A stretch of DNA of 54,891 nucleotides from MED-G116 sp038107835. Lineage in GTDB: Bacteria; Pseudomonadota; Alphaproteobacteria; Puniceispirillales; Puniceispirillaceae. Shown here in pieces: positions 42,699 through 51,630 of the stretch. The notes below the pieces were generated by a model that ran no database searches, was not told where the DNA came from, and saw only the letters and a list, made by a program, of their open reading frames with translations. Position 1 is the stretch's first letter; each line of letters begins with the position of its first letter. The DNA lies in the NCBI GenBank assembly GCA_038107835.1, contig JAYNHH010000014.1, forward strand, positions 1 to 54,891, in the 5' to 3' direction. The translations under genes were made by a program, and so were the position numbers.

Positions 42699-43270
42699 CG
42701 CGCATCCCTGATTGCCGGTATCAACACCTCGTCAAGCACCCGCCTGTCAATTGGTCCGGCATGCCGGAGCAGGATCGTGCCGTCCGTACCGATCACATAG
42801 CTCTCGGGAACACCATAGACGCCCCAGGCAAAGCCCAGTCTGCCATCACGGTCGACGCCAATGGCCGAGAATGGATTGCCATATTGGGTCAGAAAGGCCT
42901 GCGTGTCGGCTGGCTTGTCCTTGTAGGCGATGCCGATCACCGGCAGCGTCTCGGCAAGCAGTGCCAGCGCCGGAGCCTCTGCCCGGCAAGGGGCGCACCA
43001 GCTGGCAAAGAAATTGACCAGCAATGGCTGCCCGGCAAAGGCAGCCAGATCAAGCGTAGCAGCAGCATTGTCCAGCAGTGGAACGGGGGTTGCGGGGGCT
43101 GGCTTGCTGATCAGAACCGAGGGTAGCTGCGCCGGGTTGCGGCTTCCCGACAATGTGGCAAACAGCGCCGCCGCGGCAAAGCCGGCAAGGATCAGAAAGC
43201 CGACCAGCGGCAGAACGAAGGACAGTTTCGGGCCTGCCCGCCTTGGCTCGTTGTCGGTCTCACCAGTCAT
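42695..43270 (-). CDS. ccmG: Thiol:disulfide interchange protein CcmG/DsbE
   Basis: 191-aa membrane-anchored periplasmic thioredoxin. One N-terminal helix (LSFVLPLVGFLILAGFAAAA) is followed by a thioredoxin fold with the active site FFASWCAPCRAEAP near residue 90 and the CcmG-specific GVYGVPESYVIGTDG loop. It keeps CcmH and apocytochrome cysteines reduced for haem attachment. Overlaps ccmF and the ccmH-I fusion by 4 bases on each side (ATGA), so the three are one operon. Confidence 0.95.
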   Translation of the reverse strand: MTGETDNEPRRAGPKLSFVLPLVGFLILAGFAAAALFATLSGSRNPAQLPSVLISKPAPATPVPLLDNAAATLDLAAFAGQPLLVNFFASWCAPCRAEAPALALLAETLPVIGIAYKDKPADTQAFLTQYGNPFSAIGVDRDGRLGFAWGVYGVPESYVIGTDGTILLRHAGPIDRRVLDEVLIPAIRDAR

Positions 43271-45225
43271 GTCGGGATATCCAGTTCTGTGCCGTGATGC
43301 GGGCGCCGTGCCCTGCCAATTGCCGCCAGAAGCCCGCCAAGCGCCATCAGCCCAGCTCCTGCCCAGATCCAGCTGACAAGGGGTTTGTGATAGAGCCGCA
43401 GGGTGTAGCCCTTATGTGCATCGCCGTCACCAAGCACCGCATAATCGTCACCGCTCAGGCGCGGCCGGATCGCCGCTTCCGTCGTGGTCTGCCGCTGGGC
43501 GGTGTAGAGACGGTTTTCAGGTTCAAGTCGCGCCAGCAACTGGCCATCACGCCGCAGATCGAGCATGGCTGTCGAGGTCACATAATTTGGCCCCTGCCGC
43601 GCCTCGACGCCGGCAAAGGTGATTTCATTGCCGGCAAGATCAATCACGTCTCCCGGCTTTGCCCGCACCACGGCCTCGGCAGCGAATAGCCCGTTGCCAA
43701 GGGCACCAAGCAGAAACACGACCATTCCCAGATGCGCGCACCACATTCCCCAGACCGGCATCTGGATCGCCGCCAGGCGTGCGCCAACCCCTGCCTTGCC
43801 GGTGCGTTTCACCCGGTGGACGATATCGGCCAGAATGCCGCCGCCCAACCAGGCAGTCATCCCGACCCCGGCCAGTCCGGCAAGGGAGATTCCGGTGACA
43901 AGCGCCAGCCCGGCCAGCAACGCCGCCAGCGCCGCCACGATCGCACAGCTGGCGACAAGACGCAGGGCCGGCAGCGTGCCGCGCCGCCAGGCCATGACCG
44001 GGCCAAAGGCCATTGCCAGAACCAGCGCGCCCATGATCGGGTTGAAGGTGGCATCGAAATAGGGAGGCCCGACAGTGATCCGTGCGCCGCTGAGCATCTC
44101 CAGGCCAAGCGGATAGAAAGTGCCGATCAGCACGACAATGGTCGCCGCCGTCAGCAGAAAATTATTGACCAGCAGGCCGAATTCCCGGCTGACGGGATCA
44201 TAACCGCCATCATTGGTCAATTGCGGCCCCCGCCAGGCGAAAAGCGCCAGCGGAATGCCGATTGCCAGCAGCAGGATCCCCAGAATGAAAACGCCACGTG
44301 ACGGATCGCTGGCAAAGCTGTGAACCGAGGTCAGCAATCCCGAACGGACGATGAAGGTGCCAACCAGTGACAGCGAGAACGCCAGAATGGCCAGCAGCAC
44401 CGTCCAGCTCTTGAAGATTCCGCGCGCGGCCACGACACTGACCGAATGGATCAGCGCTGTCGCCGCAAGCCACGGCATCAGCGAGGCATTTTCCACCGGA
44501 TCCCAGAACCACCAGCCGCCCCAGCCAAGCTCGTAATAGGCCCACCAGCTGCCAAGCGCGATCCCGATGGTCAGCGCGCACCAGGCTGCGGTGATCCAGG
44601 GCCGTACATAGATGGCCCAGGCGCGGTCAATCCTGCCGTCAAGAAGGCCGGCAACGGCAAAGGAAAACGCCATTGAAAGCCCGACATAGCCGACATAGAG
44701 CGTTGGCGGATGCAGGGCCAGCCCCGGGTCCTGCAGGACCGGATTCAGCCCATTGCCGTCGAGCGGTGCCGGCGACAGTCTGGCAAAGGGGTTGGAGGTA
44801 AACAGCGAGAACGCCAGAAAAGCGGCGGTGACGATCCCCTGAACAGCCAGAGTGCGGGTTTTCAGCACCATCGGCATCGCCCTGCCACTATATGTCAGGA
44901 TCGCGGCAAAGCTCACCAGAATGACGATCCACAGCAGCAGGGATCCCTCATGATTGCCCCAGGTGCCGGAAATCTTGTAGATCATCGGCTTCGCCGAATG
45001 CGAATGGCCTGTCACAAGCGCAACCGAGAAATCGGAGGTGACAAACGCCCAGACAAGCGCGGCAAAGGCGACAAACACGCCAGCTGCCATCACCAATGTC
45101 GCCGGCACCGCAAGCTGCATCATGGCGGCATTGCCGCGGGCCACCCCGACCAGCGGCACGACGGACACCACCAGTGAGGTCACAAAGGCAAGGATCAATG
45201 CGAAATGGCCGAGTTCGGCGATCAT
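43267..45225 (-). CDS. ccmF: Cytochrome c haem lyase subunit CcmF
   Basis: 652-aa polytopic membrane protein with about 15 helices, core of the haem ligation complex. The WWD haem-handling motif GWGGWWFWDPVENASLMPWL is at about 233-252; GTWGNHEGSLLLWI and DPGLALHPPTLYVGYVGL supply the His haem ligands. ATG at 45225 follows GAGGCC; an in-frame TTG one codon upstream is not needed. It is first in a ccmF-G-H/I operon; ccmE, ccmA-D are not visible upstream, as the next gene is divergent. A hairpin (45248-45272) lies in its leader. Confidence 0.96.
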   Translation of the reverse strand: MIAELGHFALILAFVTSLVVSVVPLVGVARGNAAMMQLAVPATLVMAAGVFVAFAALVWAFVTSDFSVALVTGHSHSAKPMIYKISGTWGNHEGSLLLWIVILVSFAAILTYSGRAMPMVLKTRTLAVQGIVTAAFLAFSLFTSNPFARLSPAPLDGNGLNPVLQDPGLALHPPTLYVGYVGLSMAFSFAVAGLLDGRIDRAWAIYVRPWITAAWCALTIGIALGSWWAYYELGWGGWWFWDPVENASLMPWLAATALIHSVSVVAARGIFKSWTVLLAILAFSLSLVGTFIVRSGLLTSVHSFASDPSRGVFILGILLLAIGIPLALFAWRGPQLTNDGGYDPVSREFGLLVNNFLLTAATIVVLIGTFYPLGLEMLSGARITVGPPYFDATFNPIMGALVLAMAFGPVMAWRRGTLPALRLVASCAIVAALAALLAGLALVTGISLAGLAGVGMTAWLGGGILADIVHRVKRTGKAGVGARLAAIQMPVWGMWCAHLGMVVFLLGALGNGLFAAEAVVRAKPGDVIDLAGNEITFAGVEARQGPNYVTSTAMLDLRRDGQLLARLEPENRLYTAQRQTTTEAAIRPRLSGDDYAVLGDGDAHKGYTLRLYHKPLVSWIWAGAGLMALGGLLAAIGRARRPHHGTELDIPT

Positions 45226-45655
45226 CAAAAGGCCTCGTTTGGCTGCGGTGGGGCGGGATCAGAACGCCCCACAGATATCATGTCCGCGGCCCGTTTTGCA
45301 AACAGACTGTGCTGTTATGCCACCGGCATGCGGCTGCATCGCTGACATGGCTTTCACGAATGACGTGGTAGAACAGCCACGGGCCGCGCGTACAGGACGC
45401 AGGACCCGTAGCGTTTCGTTAACGGTGGTGTGTTGGCACCAACTGTTGCTCTCAGTTTTAGCCGGCTTATCCTCCCATGAGTATGTGGCAATCTGTCACC
45501 TGAAATGGTGGCTGGGATCAGGCACTCATTTGTTGATGATTTCTATTGGTTTAAAAACTTTCCAATGGTAAGTAAAAAGGGAAAAGCGGGATCGGGCAGG
45601 GTGCAGTCAGGGTGCAGCCCCAAAGCCGGACCAGATGTATCAGGAGGGACTGAAC
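45226..45655. other. 430-bp divergent intergenic region between ccmF and a GcvT-family gene
   Basis: No gene recognised. It carries a perfect 8-bp hairpin GTGGGGCG (45248-45255)/CGCCCCAC (45265-45272) in the ccmF leader, a 12-bp near-palindrome GTTGGCACCAAC (45432-45443), and inverted ATTGG (45545-45549)/CCAAT (45562-45566) around an AT-rich core about 90 bases before the GcvT-family start. No known riboswitch consensus (glycine, SAM, cobalamin) was recognised by eye. Confidence 0.5.
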
Positions 45656-46822
45656 ATGGTGAATCTACAGGAAGAAAAAGACCTTGATGACAATGTGGCG
45701 GTCAGCGCGCGCCGGTTTGAGGAATCTCCCTTTATTGCCCGGCATGACACGTCGAAAATGGTGCGCGGTGTCTATGCGGGGCGGTTTTTTGCTGTCTATG
45801 CCGGCGAGGATTATCTGGAAAAATACTGGCTGCTGCGGCGCCGGGCGCTGATCTTCGATGTGCCGGAAAAGCCGGTGGAGATTTCCGGTCCTGATGCGGT
45901 GCCCTTTCTGGAGAGGCTGCTGACACGCCGCGTTTCCACGATGACCGAGGGGCGTGGCTATTACGCGCTGGCCTGTACGCCGCAGGGCGGGATTTTCATG
46001 GATGGCGTTGTCTTCAAACTTGCCGAGAATCGTTTCTGGTATGTGCAGGCTGATGGCCCTTTCGAGGCCTGGCTGTCGGCTTTCAGCGCCGGTTTTGATG
46101 TTACCATTTCCGATCCGCGGTCACGGGTTCTGCAGATCCAGGGGCCCGCCTCCATCGCCATCATGAATGCGGCATCCGGCGGTGTCATTGACGACTCGAT
46201 GCGCTATTTCAGGTCGGGTTTTTTCGACCTTGGCGGGCAGTCGCTGTATGTTTCGCGCACCGGCTTTACCAATGAGCTGGGTTTCGAGGTCTATTGTGAT
46301 GGTGCAAACACCGATCATCTGGCGCTGTGGGATCATCTGATGGCGGCGGGTGAGCCGCATGGTATGGAATTTTCGTCGACGCGCGCGCTCACGATCCGGC
46401 GGATCGAGGGTGGCATTCTGGGCAACACAACCGACATGGATGCCAGCATGACGCCTTTCGAGGCGGGGTTGGGTGCCTTTGTCGATCTGGAGAAGGGCGA
46501 TTTCATCGGCCGTGATGCGCTGGTCGATGCTGACCGGCGGCCACTTCTTTTAGGGCTGACCTGCGCGTCGGCAACACCGTCCTCAGCCAGCGAGATATTG
46601 GATGGTGAGGCTGTCGTCGGTCACATAACAGCCGGCGTTCCCTCGCCAACGCTTGGCCTTGGCATCGGCTATGCCCGCTTTACCGGGCCCGGCGACTGGG
46701 TTGGCCGCAGGATGGCGTTGCGTCTGCCGGATGGAAGCACACATGCCTGCGAGATTGTCGATCTGCCTTTCTTTGACAGGGAGCATAAAATTGTGCGGGG
46801 GCTGGACCGCACAATTCCCTGA
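45656..46822 (+). CDS. GcvT/DmdA-family aminomethyltransferase-like protein
   Basis: 388-aa tetrahydrofolate-dependent methyltransferase fold, second such protein in the window. Landmarks: YWLLRRRALIFDVPEKPVEI, the DMDGV-like GGIFMDGVVFKLAENRFWYV, SRTGFTNELGFEVYCDG and the folate-site ALTIRRIEGGILGNTTDMDA. The C-terminal barrel includes VGHITAGVPSPTLGLGIGYA. ATG at 45656 with AGGAGGG 7 bases upstream is clear. It stands alone, not with gcvH or gcvP, so it is not the glycine-cleavage T protein; demethylation of DMSP, dimethylglycine or a similar compound is likely. Convergent with the aldehyde dehydrogenase gene. Confidence 0.85.
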   Translation: MVNLQEEKDLDDNVAVSARRFEESPFIARHDTSKMVRGVYAGRFFAVYAGEDYLEKYWLLRRRALIFDVPEKPVEISGPDAVPFLERLLTRRVSTMTEGRGYYALACTPQGGIFMDGVVFKLAENRFWYVQADGPFEAWLSAFSAGFDVTISDPRSRVLQIQGPASIAIMNAASGGVIDDSMRYFRSGFFDLGGQSLYVSRTGFTNELGFEVYCDGANTDHLALWDHLMAAGEPHGMEFSSTRALTIRRIEGGILGNTTDMDASMTPFEAGLGAFVDLEKGDFIGRDALVDADRRPLLLGLTCASATPSSASEILDGEAVVGHITAGVPSPTLGLGIGYARFTGPGDWVGRRMALRLPDGSTHACEIVDLPFFDREHKIVRGLDRTIP

Positions 46823-46849
46823 GCTGCTGCCATCTGGTGGCTGGGTGGT

Positions 46850-48277
46850 CTAGCCAAGCCCGTGCAGGGTTTTGGTCTCGAGGTAATCTTCCAGCCCCAT
46901 CATGCCGCCCTCGCGGCCATTGCCTGATTGCTTGTAGCCACCAAAGGGCGAGCCATATTCAAAGCCGCCACCATTGATGTGGACAGCGCCGGCACGCAAT
47001 TTGCCGGCCACACGCTCGGCCCGGTCTGCATTGCCTGTCTGCAGATAGGCGGCCAGCCCATAGGGCGTGTCATTGGCAATTGAAATGGCGTCTGCCTCGT
47101 CCTCGAAGGGGATGATCACCAGTACCGGTCCAAAGATTTCCTCGCGGGCGATCCGCATGTCGTTCGAGACATCGCTGAAAATCGTCGGTTTGACGAACCA
47201 GCCTGTCTCATGGCCGTCCGGTTTTCCCGGCCCACCAGCCAGCAGCGTTGCCCCTTCGTCAATGCCCACCCTGATCATTGCCTGAACCCGGTCAAACTGG
47301 ATTTGATCGAACAGCGGGCCGATATGCTCGCCCTCATCCTCGGGATTGCCAACCGCGGTATCGGCAGCCGCCTGTCTGGCGATCTGCAGAACCTCGTCAT
47401 AGCAGCTGCGCTCGACAAGAAGGCGGGTCGGGGCGTCACAGGACTGGCCGGTATTGTACATACATTCGGCAACCGAGGCCGTCACACGCTCCGCAAGGTC
47501 GCAATCGGCAAACACCAGATTTGGTGATTTGCCACCCAGTTCAAGCGTCACGCGCTTGACAGTATCTGCAGCGTCGCGGGTGACGGCTGTTCCTGCCCGT
47601 GTCGAACCGGTAAAGGACATCATCTGGATGTCGGGGTGGCGTGACAGCGCCGCGCCAACGACCGGCCCCTCGCCATTGACCAGATTGAACACGCCCGCAG
47701 GATAGCCCGCCTCATGCAGAATTTCGGTATAGATCATGGCCGAGACGGGGGTATGTTCGCTGGGTTTCAACACACAGCAGCAGCCCGTCGCCAGCGCTGG
47801 CAGGACTTTCAGGGTGATCTGGTTCATCGGCCAATTCCAGGGCGTGATCAGGCCGCAGACCCCGATGGCTTCGCGTATCATAATGTCACCATTGGCCAGC
47901 GTCTGCCGTTCTGCAAGCTCTTCAAGGGCAGCGATAAATCCGTCCAGATGCCCGATGGCGGCATCAGCCTGGGCTTCGCGTGACATGGTGATCGGCGCGC
48001 CCATCTCCATCCGCATCGCCTGCGCCAGATCCTCAAAACGGGCCTCGGTGATCGCCTTGACCTTTTTCAGCAGCGCCAGCCGTTCTTCCCTGCTGGTCTG
48101 TGAGAACCCCTCAAAGGCGGCGTTTGCGGCGGCGACGGCGCGGTCGACATCTGCCCCATTGCCAAGCGCGACAGTGCCGATCTGCTGTTCTGTCGCCGGG
48201 TTCAGCACGGCCATTGTGGCGTCTGACAATGGGTCTACCCATTCGCCGTTAATATAGAATTTCTGCAGATTTTCCAT
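46850..48277 (-). CDS. NAD(P)+-dependent aldehyde dehydrogenase (GbsA-like context)
   Basis: 475-aa ALDH-superfamily enzyme. Catalytic Cys lies in YNTGQSCDAPTRLLV and the general-base Glu in LELGGKSPNLV; the Rossmann loop is FTGSTRAGT and the oxyanion Asn in TPWNWPMNQI. The start at 48277 has GGGGGAGGA 4-5 bases upstream. It lies downstream of the iron-type alcohol dehydrogenase (32-bp gap) and of an OpuA-like importer, suggesting it oxidises the aldehyde made by that dehydrogenase, e.g. betaine aldehyde or malonate semialdehyde. Substrate not proven by sequence. Confidence 0.9.
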   Translation of the reverse strand: MENLQKFYINGEWVDPLSDATMAVLNPATEQQIGTVALGNGADVDRAVAAANAAFEGFSQTSREERLALLKKVKAITEARFEDLAQAMRMEMGAPITMSREAQADAAIGHLDGFIAALEELAERQTLANGDIMIREAIGVCGLITPWNWPMNQITLKVLPALATGCCCVLKPSEHTPVSAMIYTEILHEAGYPAGVFNLVNGEGPVVGAALSRHPDIQMMSFTGSTRAGTAVTRDAADTVKRVTLELGGKSPNLVFADCDLAERVTASVAECMYNTGQSCDAPTRLLVERSCYDEVLQIARQAAADTAVGNPEDEGEHIGPLFDQIQFDRVQAMIRVGIDEGATLLAGGPGKPDGHETGWFVKPTIFSDVSNDMRIAREEIFGPVLVIIPFEDEADAISIANDTPYGLAAYLQTGNADRAERVAGKLRAGAVHINGGGFEYGSPFGGYKQSGNGREGGMMGLEDYLETKTLHGLG

Positions 48278-48309
48278 CTGGTCCTCCCCCTGTTCTGGTT
48301 TCACGCGGT

Positions 48310-49509
48310 CTAGCGCGCCTTGCTGATCGCTTCCCCGATCAGCGCCTTTACCTCGCCGGCGGTTGCCGCGCGTGGATTGGTCGCGGCGGCACTGTCCTCA
48401 AGCGCCTTGTGTGAAATGCGCTCGGCGCAGTCTTCAGGCACATTGATCTCTGCAAGTGAGTGCGGAATGCCAATCTCGTCGAGGATGCGTTCGATCTCGC
48501 GGATGAATGCCGCCGGCGAATGGTCTGTCAATCCCATCGCCTCGGCCATGCGTTTGGTTTTGTGGTCCATGCCCGGCAAATTGAAGCGCAATACGACAGG
48601 CAGGACAATGGCGTTGGTCAGCCCATGCTGGGTATCGAATTCAGCGCCAACCATATGCGAGATCGCATGCACCAGACCCAACCCCTTGATAAAGGCGATG
48701 CCGGCAAGGCAGGAGCCGACAAGCATGCCGCCGCGCGCTGCCAGATTGTCCGGCTCCCTGACGGCGAGAGGCAGCCAGCGGTTGATCAGGGCCAGCCCTT
48801 CCAGCGCCATGCCATCACACAGCGGGTGAAAACCGGGAACAAGATAGGCCTCGATCGCATGCGTCAGGGCGTCCGCCCCTGTCCATGCGGTGAGATGGTG
48901 CGGCAGGCCGACGGTCAACTCCGGGTCGAGCAGCGCCAGTGATGGTCTGAAATCCGGATGGCACAGGCAGAATTTCATCCCCTTTTCAACATGCGTGACC
49001 ATTGCCGTACCCTCGGTCTCCGCGCCGGTGCCGGCTGTCGTCGGGATGGTGATCAATGTGGGAAAGGCCTGCGCTGCCGAAATTTCGGGCATCGGCGATT
49101 CCCACTCGAAATCCCAGAGATCGAACTCATTGCGCGCAACAAGCCCGATCATCTTACCGCCATCCATCGCACTGCCACCGCCAATGGCAATGATCGCGTC
49201 ATGCGCCCCGGCCTGAAAGGCGGCCTTGCCAGCGCCAATCTCGTCGTTTCTCGGGTTGGGCGAAATCTCTGAAAAAACATCGGATTTCACACCGGCTGTG
49301 GCCAGATGCGTGGCTGTCTGCGCGATAAAGGGCAAATCCCTGCTGCCCCGGTCCGTCACGATCAGCGCATTGGTGATCCCAAGTTCGCCAGCTTTCTGGC
49401 CGATTTCCGCCAGTCGTCCCGGCCCATAGGCGATCGGAACGGGAAAGCTCCAATCCTGGGCCTGCAGGATTTCGGCTTCGGTGGCGGTGATCAATGCTGC
49501 GGTATCCAT
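48310..49509 (-). CDS. Iron-containing (type III) alcohol dehydrogenase, GbsB-like context
   Basis: 399-aa group III metal-dependent dehydrogenase. The NAD loop is GGGSAMDGGKMIGL; metal ligands are in DALTHAIEAYLVPGFHPLCD, then HAISHMVGAEFDTQHGLTNA. The start at 49509 is supported by AAAGGA and by the family N-terminus; an in-frame Met 20 codons upstream would overlap the permease stop region. It sits between a quaternary-amine importer and an aldehyde dehydrogenase, like B. subtilis GbsB (choline dehydrogenase) with GbsA; DddB-type 3-hydroxypropionate oxidation is an alternative. Confidence 0.9.
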   Translation of the reverse strand: MDTAALITATEAEILQAQDWSFPVPIAYGPGRLAEIGQKAGELGITNALIVTDRGSRDLPFIAQTATHLATAGVKSDVFSEISPNPRNDEIGAGKAAFQAGAHDAIIAIGGGSAMDGGKMIGLVARNEFDLWDFEWESPMPEISAAQAFPTLITIPTTAGTGAETEGTAMVTHVEKGMKFCLCHPDFRPSLALLDPELTVGLPHHLTAWTGADALTHAIEAYLVPGFHPLCDGMALEGLALINRWLPLAVREPDNLAARGGMLVGSCLAGIAFIKGLGLVHAISHMVGAEFDTQHGLTNAIVLPVVLRFNLPGMDHKTKRMAEAMGLTDHSPAAFIREIERILDEIGIPHSLAEINVPEDCAERISHKALEDSAAATNPRAATAGEVKALIGEAISKAR

Positions 49510-49549
49510 CTTGACACTATCCTTTGGGGCTGATCTGTCCGACTGATTG

Positions 49550-51625
49550 CTAGGTGACGCTGATATCAAGGTCGCTCTGCCGGTTGCGGCTCCATGCCTG
49601 GGTCATGCGGTCAGCGATCATGGCAATGATCGCCAGCGCCATTCCGGCAATCAGGCCGACGCCGAAGTTACCATCGCTCAATCCGATATAGACAACCTGT
49701 TCCAGACCGTTGGTGCCGACAAGGGCGGCGATCACCAGCATCGCAATGCCATACATGATCGTCTGATTAAGGCCGAGCATCATCACTGGCAGCGCGAGTG
49801 GGATTTTCACCGACCACAGCAATTGCCGCTTTGTACAGCCCATCATACGGGCCGCCTCGATCACGCCTTCGGGCAGGTTGCGAAGGCCGTGTTCGGTATA
49901 GCGGATTGCCGGCACGATGGCATAGGCAATGATCGCCAGCAATGCCGTGAATTCACCAATTTTGAAAACCATGACAAAGGGAATCAGGATGACGAAAAGC
50001 GGCATCGTCTGCAGGGTGTCATTGATTGGCCGCAAAATGGCCGATACCGTATCATTGCCCGCCGCCCAGATGCCAAGCCCGGCTCCCAATATGAAGGAAA
50101 TGATGACGGCAATGCTGCAAAGATAGACCGACAGCATCGCCTCCGGCCAGATGCCCGTCACAACAATGAAGCCAAGGCCGAAAAAGGTTCCAAGGCCAAG
50201 CCTGTATCCACCAATCCGCCAGGCTGCGAAACTGTAGATCAGCAGCAGCGCCGGCCATGGCATCTTGGTCAGGCCGAAATAGAAGAAAATGGCGAAGAGC
50301 AGCACGAAAATGGCGACATGGGCATTCACCCGATAGGCGCAGAATGCACCGACCAGCGTCATTCCGGCGGCATAGGCAAGCGAATGCCATGTCTGCAGCT
50401 CAAAGCCCCAGGTAAACGGGCTGACCGATCCCTGCAGGCCAATCTTTGTCGGCAGCATGACAAAGAAGAAGGCCAGCGTCTTGATCGTCTCGATTTCCGT
50501 CCTGAAATTGACGATCAGATAGGTCAGGCTTTCATTCATGCTGCGCGCTGGACTGAACTCGAGGTCCCGAGGCCAGATTTCCAGCGCTGGAATGAATTTG
50601 GCAAGCGCGTAGAGGGCCACGGCCCCACCACCGGCAATCAGCACTGTGCGGTGGCGCAGGCTCTGGCCGCGCTTGCGATTCTCATAATCACCTGACTGCG
50701 TGGCAAGGCCGGAGGTTACCCGGTCAATCACCATGGCCATCAGCGCGATGACCAGACCGGCAAGCAGGCTCTCACCGAACTGCGCCTTGCGGATCTGCGA
50801 GAGTACCTCCCACCCGATATCCGCGGTGCCGCCGATAATCGACGCGATGATCACCATGCTCAGTGATGCCATGGTCGCCTGGTTGACCCCCAGCAGAAGC
50901 TGGCGCTTGGCGCTTGGAACGCGCACCTGCCAGAAAAGCTGGCGTCCTGTTGCGCCTGACATCAATCCGGACTCGATGACCTCGGCGGGGACGCGGCGCA
51001 GGCCGACGATGGTGTTGCGCACCATTGGCGGAAATGAATAGAGAACGCTGGCAATCAGGCCAACAACCGTGCCAAAGCCAAACAGCATCAGGATCAGCAG
51101 CAGATAGGCAAAGGCCGGAACCGTCTGCAGAATATCCAGCAGGGGCATGATCGCCCGTTCGGCGCGCCGCGAATAGAACGCCCAGACGCCCAGCCCAAAG
51201 CCGAACAGGATCGCCATCGGCACCGATATGGCGACGAGTGACAGGGTGTTCATGCTTTCCGGCCAGTAACCGATGATCGCCATATAGAGGCAGGAGGCCA
51301 GGGTGAACAGCGCCAGCCGCCAGCCAGAGGCGACATAGGCGACAAGGCAGAACAGAAATCCCGTGACCGACCAGGGCAGGGCCTGCAACACCACCCGAAC
51401 CCCCTTGATAGGCCATTCCAGCAGCCAGGACACGCCCATGAACAGCCACCCAAGATGGGTCACCAGCCAATCCATGATGGCGTTCAGCCAGTCGGCAAAG
51501 GGAATGATCAGATCGCTTGGATAGGCGGCCAGCCATTCGACATGCGGCTGCGCGCCGATCAGCGCAAGCGTGATCAGGACAATTGCGAACCAGTGATAGG
51601 CGCTGCGATCAAACCTGTCCCCCAT
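49550..51625 (-). CDS. Glycine betaine/choline-type ABC transporter, duplicated permease (ProW/OpuAB-like)
   Basis: 691-aa membrane protein with two complete BPD_transp_1 permease units in tandem. EAA loop 1 (EVIESGLMSGATGRQLFWQV) is near residues 211-235 and loop 2 (EGVIEAARMMGCTKRQLLWS) near 583-605. ProW/OpuAB permeases are usually about 280-350 aa and act as homodimers; here both halves are covalently joined. Starts 5 bases after the ATPase stop and ends 40 bases before the alcohol dehydrogenase ATG, so it belongs to the same operon. Confidence 0.93.
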   Translation of the reverse strand: MGDRFDRSAYHWFAIVLITLALIGAQPHVEWLAAYPSDLIIPFADWLNAIMDWLVTHLGWLFMGVSWLLEWPIKGVRVVLQALPWSVTGFLFCLVAYVASGWRLALFTLASCLYMAIIGYWPESMNTLSLVAISVPMAILFGFGLGVWAFYSRRAERAIMPLLDILQTVPAFAYLLLILMLFGFGTVVGLIASVLYSFPPMVRNTIVGLRRVPAEVIESGLMSGATGRQLFWQVRVPSAKRQLLLGVNQATMASLSMVIIASIIGGTADIGWEVLSQIRKAQFGESLLAGLVIALMAMVIDRVTSGLATQSGDYENRKRGQSLRHRTVLIAGGGAVALYALAKFIPALEIWPRDLEFSPARSMNESLTYLIVNFRTEIETIKTLAFFFVMLPTKIGLQGSVSPFTWGFELQTWHSLAYAAGMTLVGAFCAYRVNAHVAIFVLLFAIFFYFGLTKMPWPALLLIYSFAAWRIGGYRLGLGTFFGLGFIVVTGIWPEAMLSVYLCSIAVIISFILGAGLGIWAAGNDTVSAILRPINDTLQTMPLFVILIPFVMVFKIGEFTALLAIIAYAIVPAIRYTEHGLRNLPEGVIEAARMMGCTKRQLLWSVKIPLALPVMMLGLNQTIMYGIAMLVIAALVGTNGLEQVVYIGLSDGNFGVGLIAGMALAIIAMIADRMTQAWSRNRQSDLDISVT

Positions 51626-51630
51626 GACCT

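Noticed and set aside
45273..45655. Possible glycine or SAM riboswitch upstream of the GcvT-family gene
   Set aside because: No consensus core elements were found by eye; only short palindromes are present.
49547..50695. 382-codon plus-strand frame antisense to the betaine-type permease
   Set aside because: The permease on minus has membrane helices and two EAA loops; the antisense product is a His/Asp/Gln-rich shadow.
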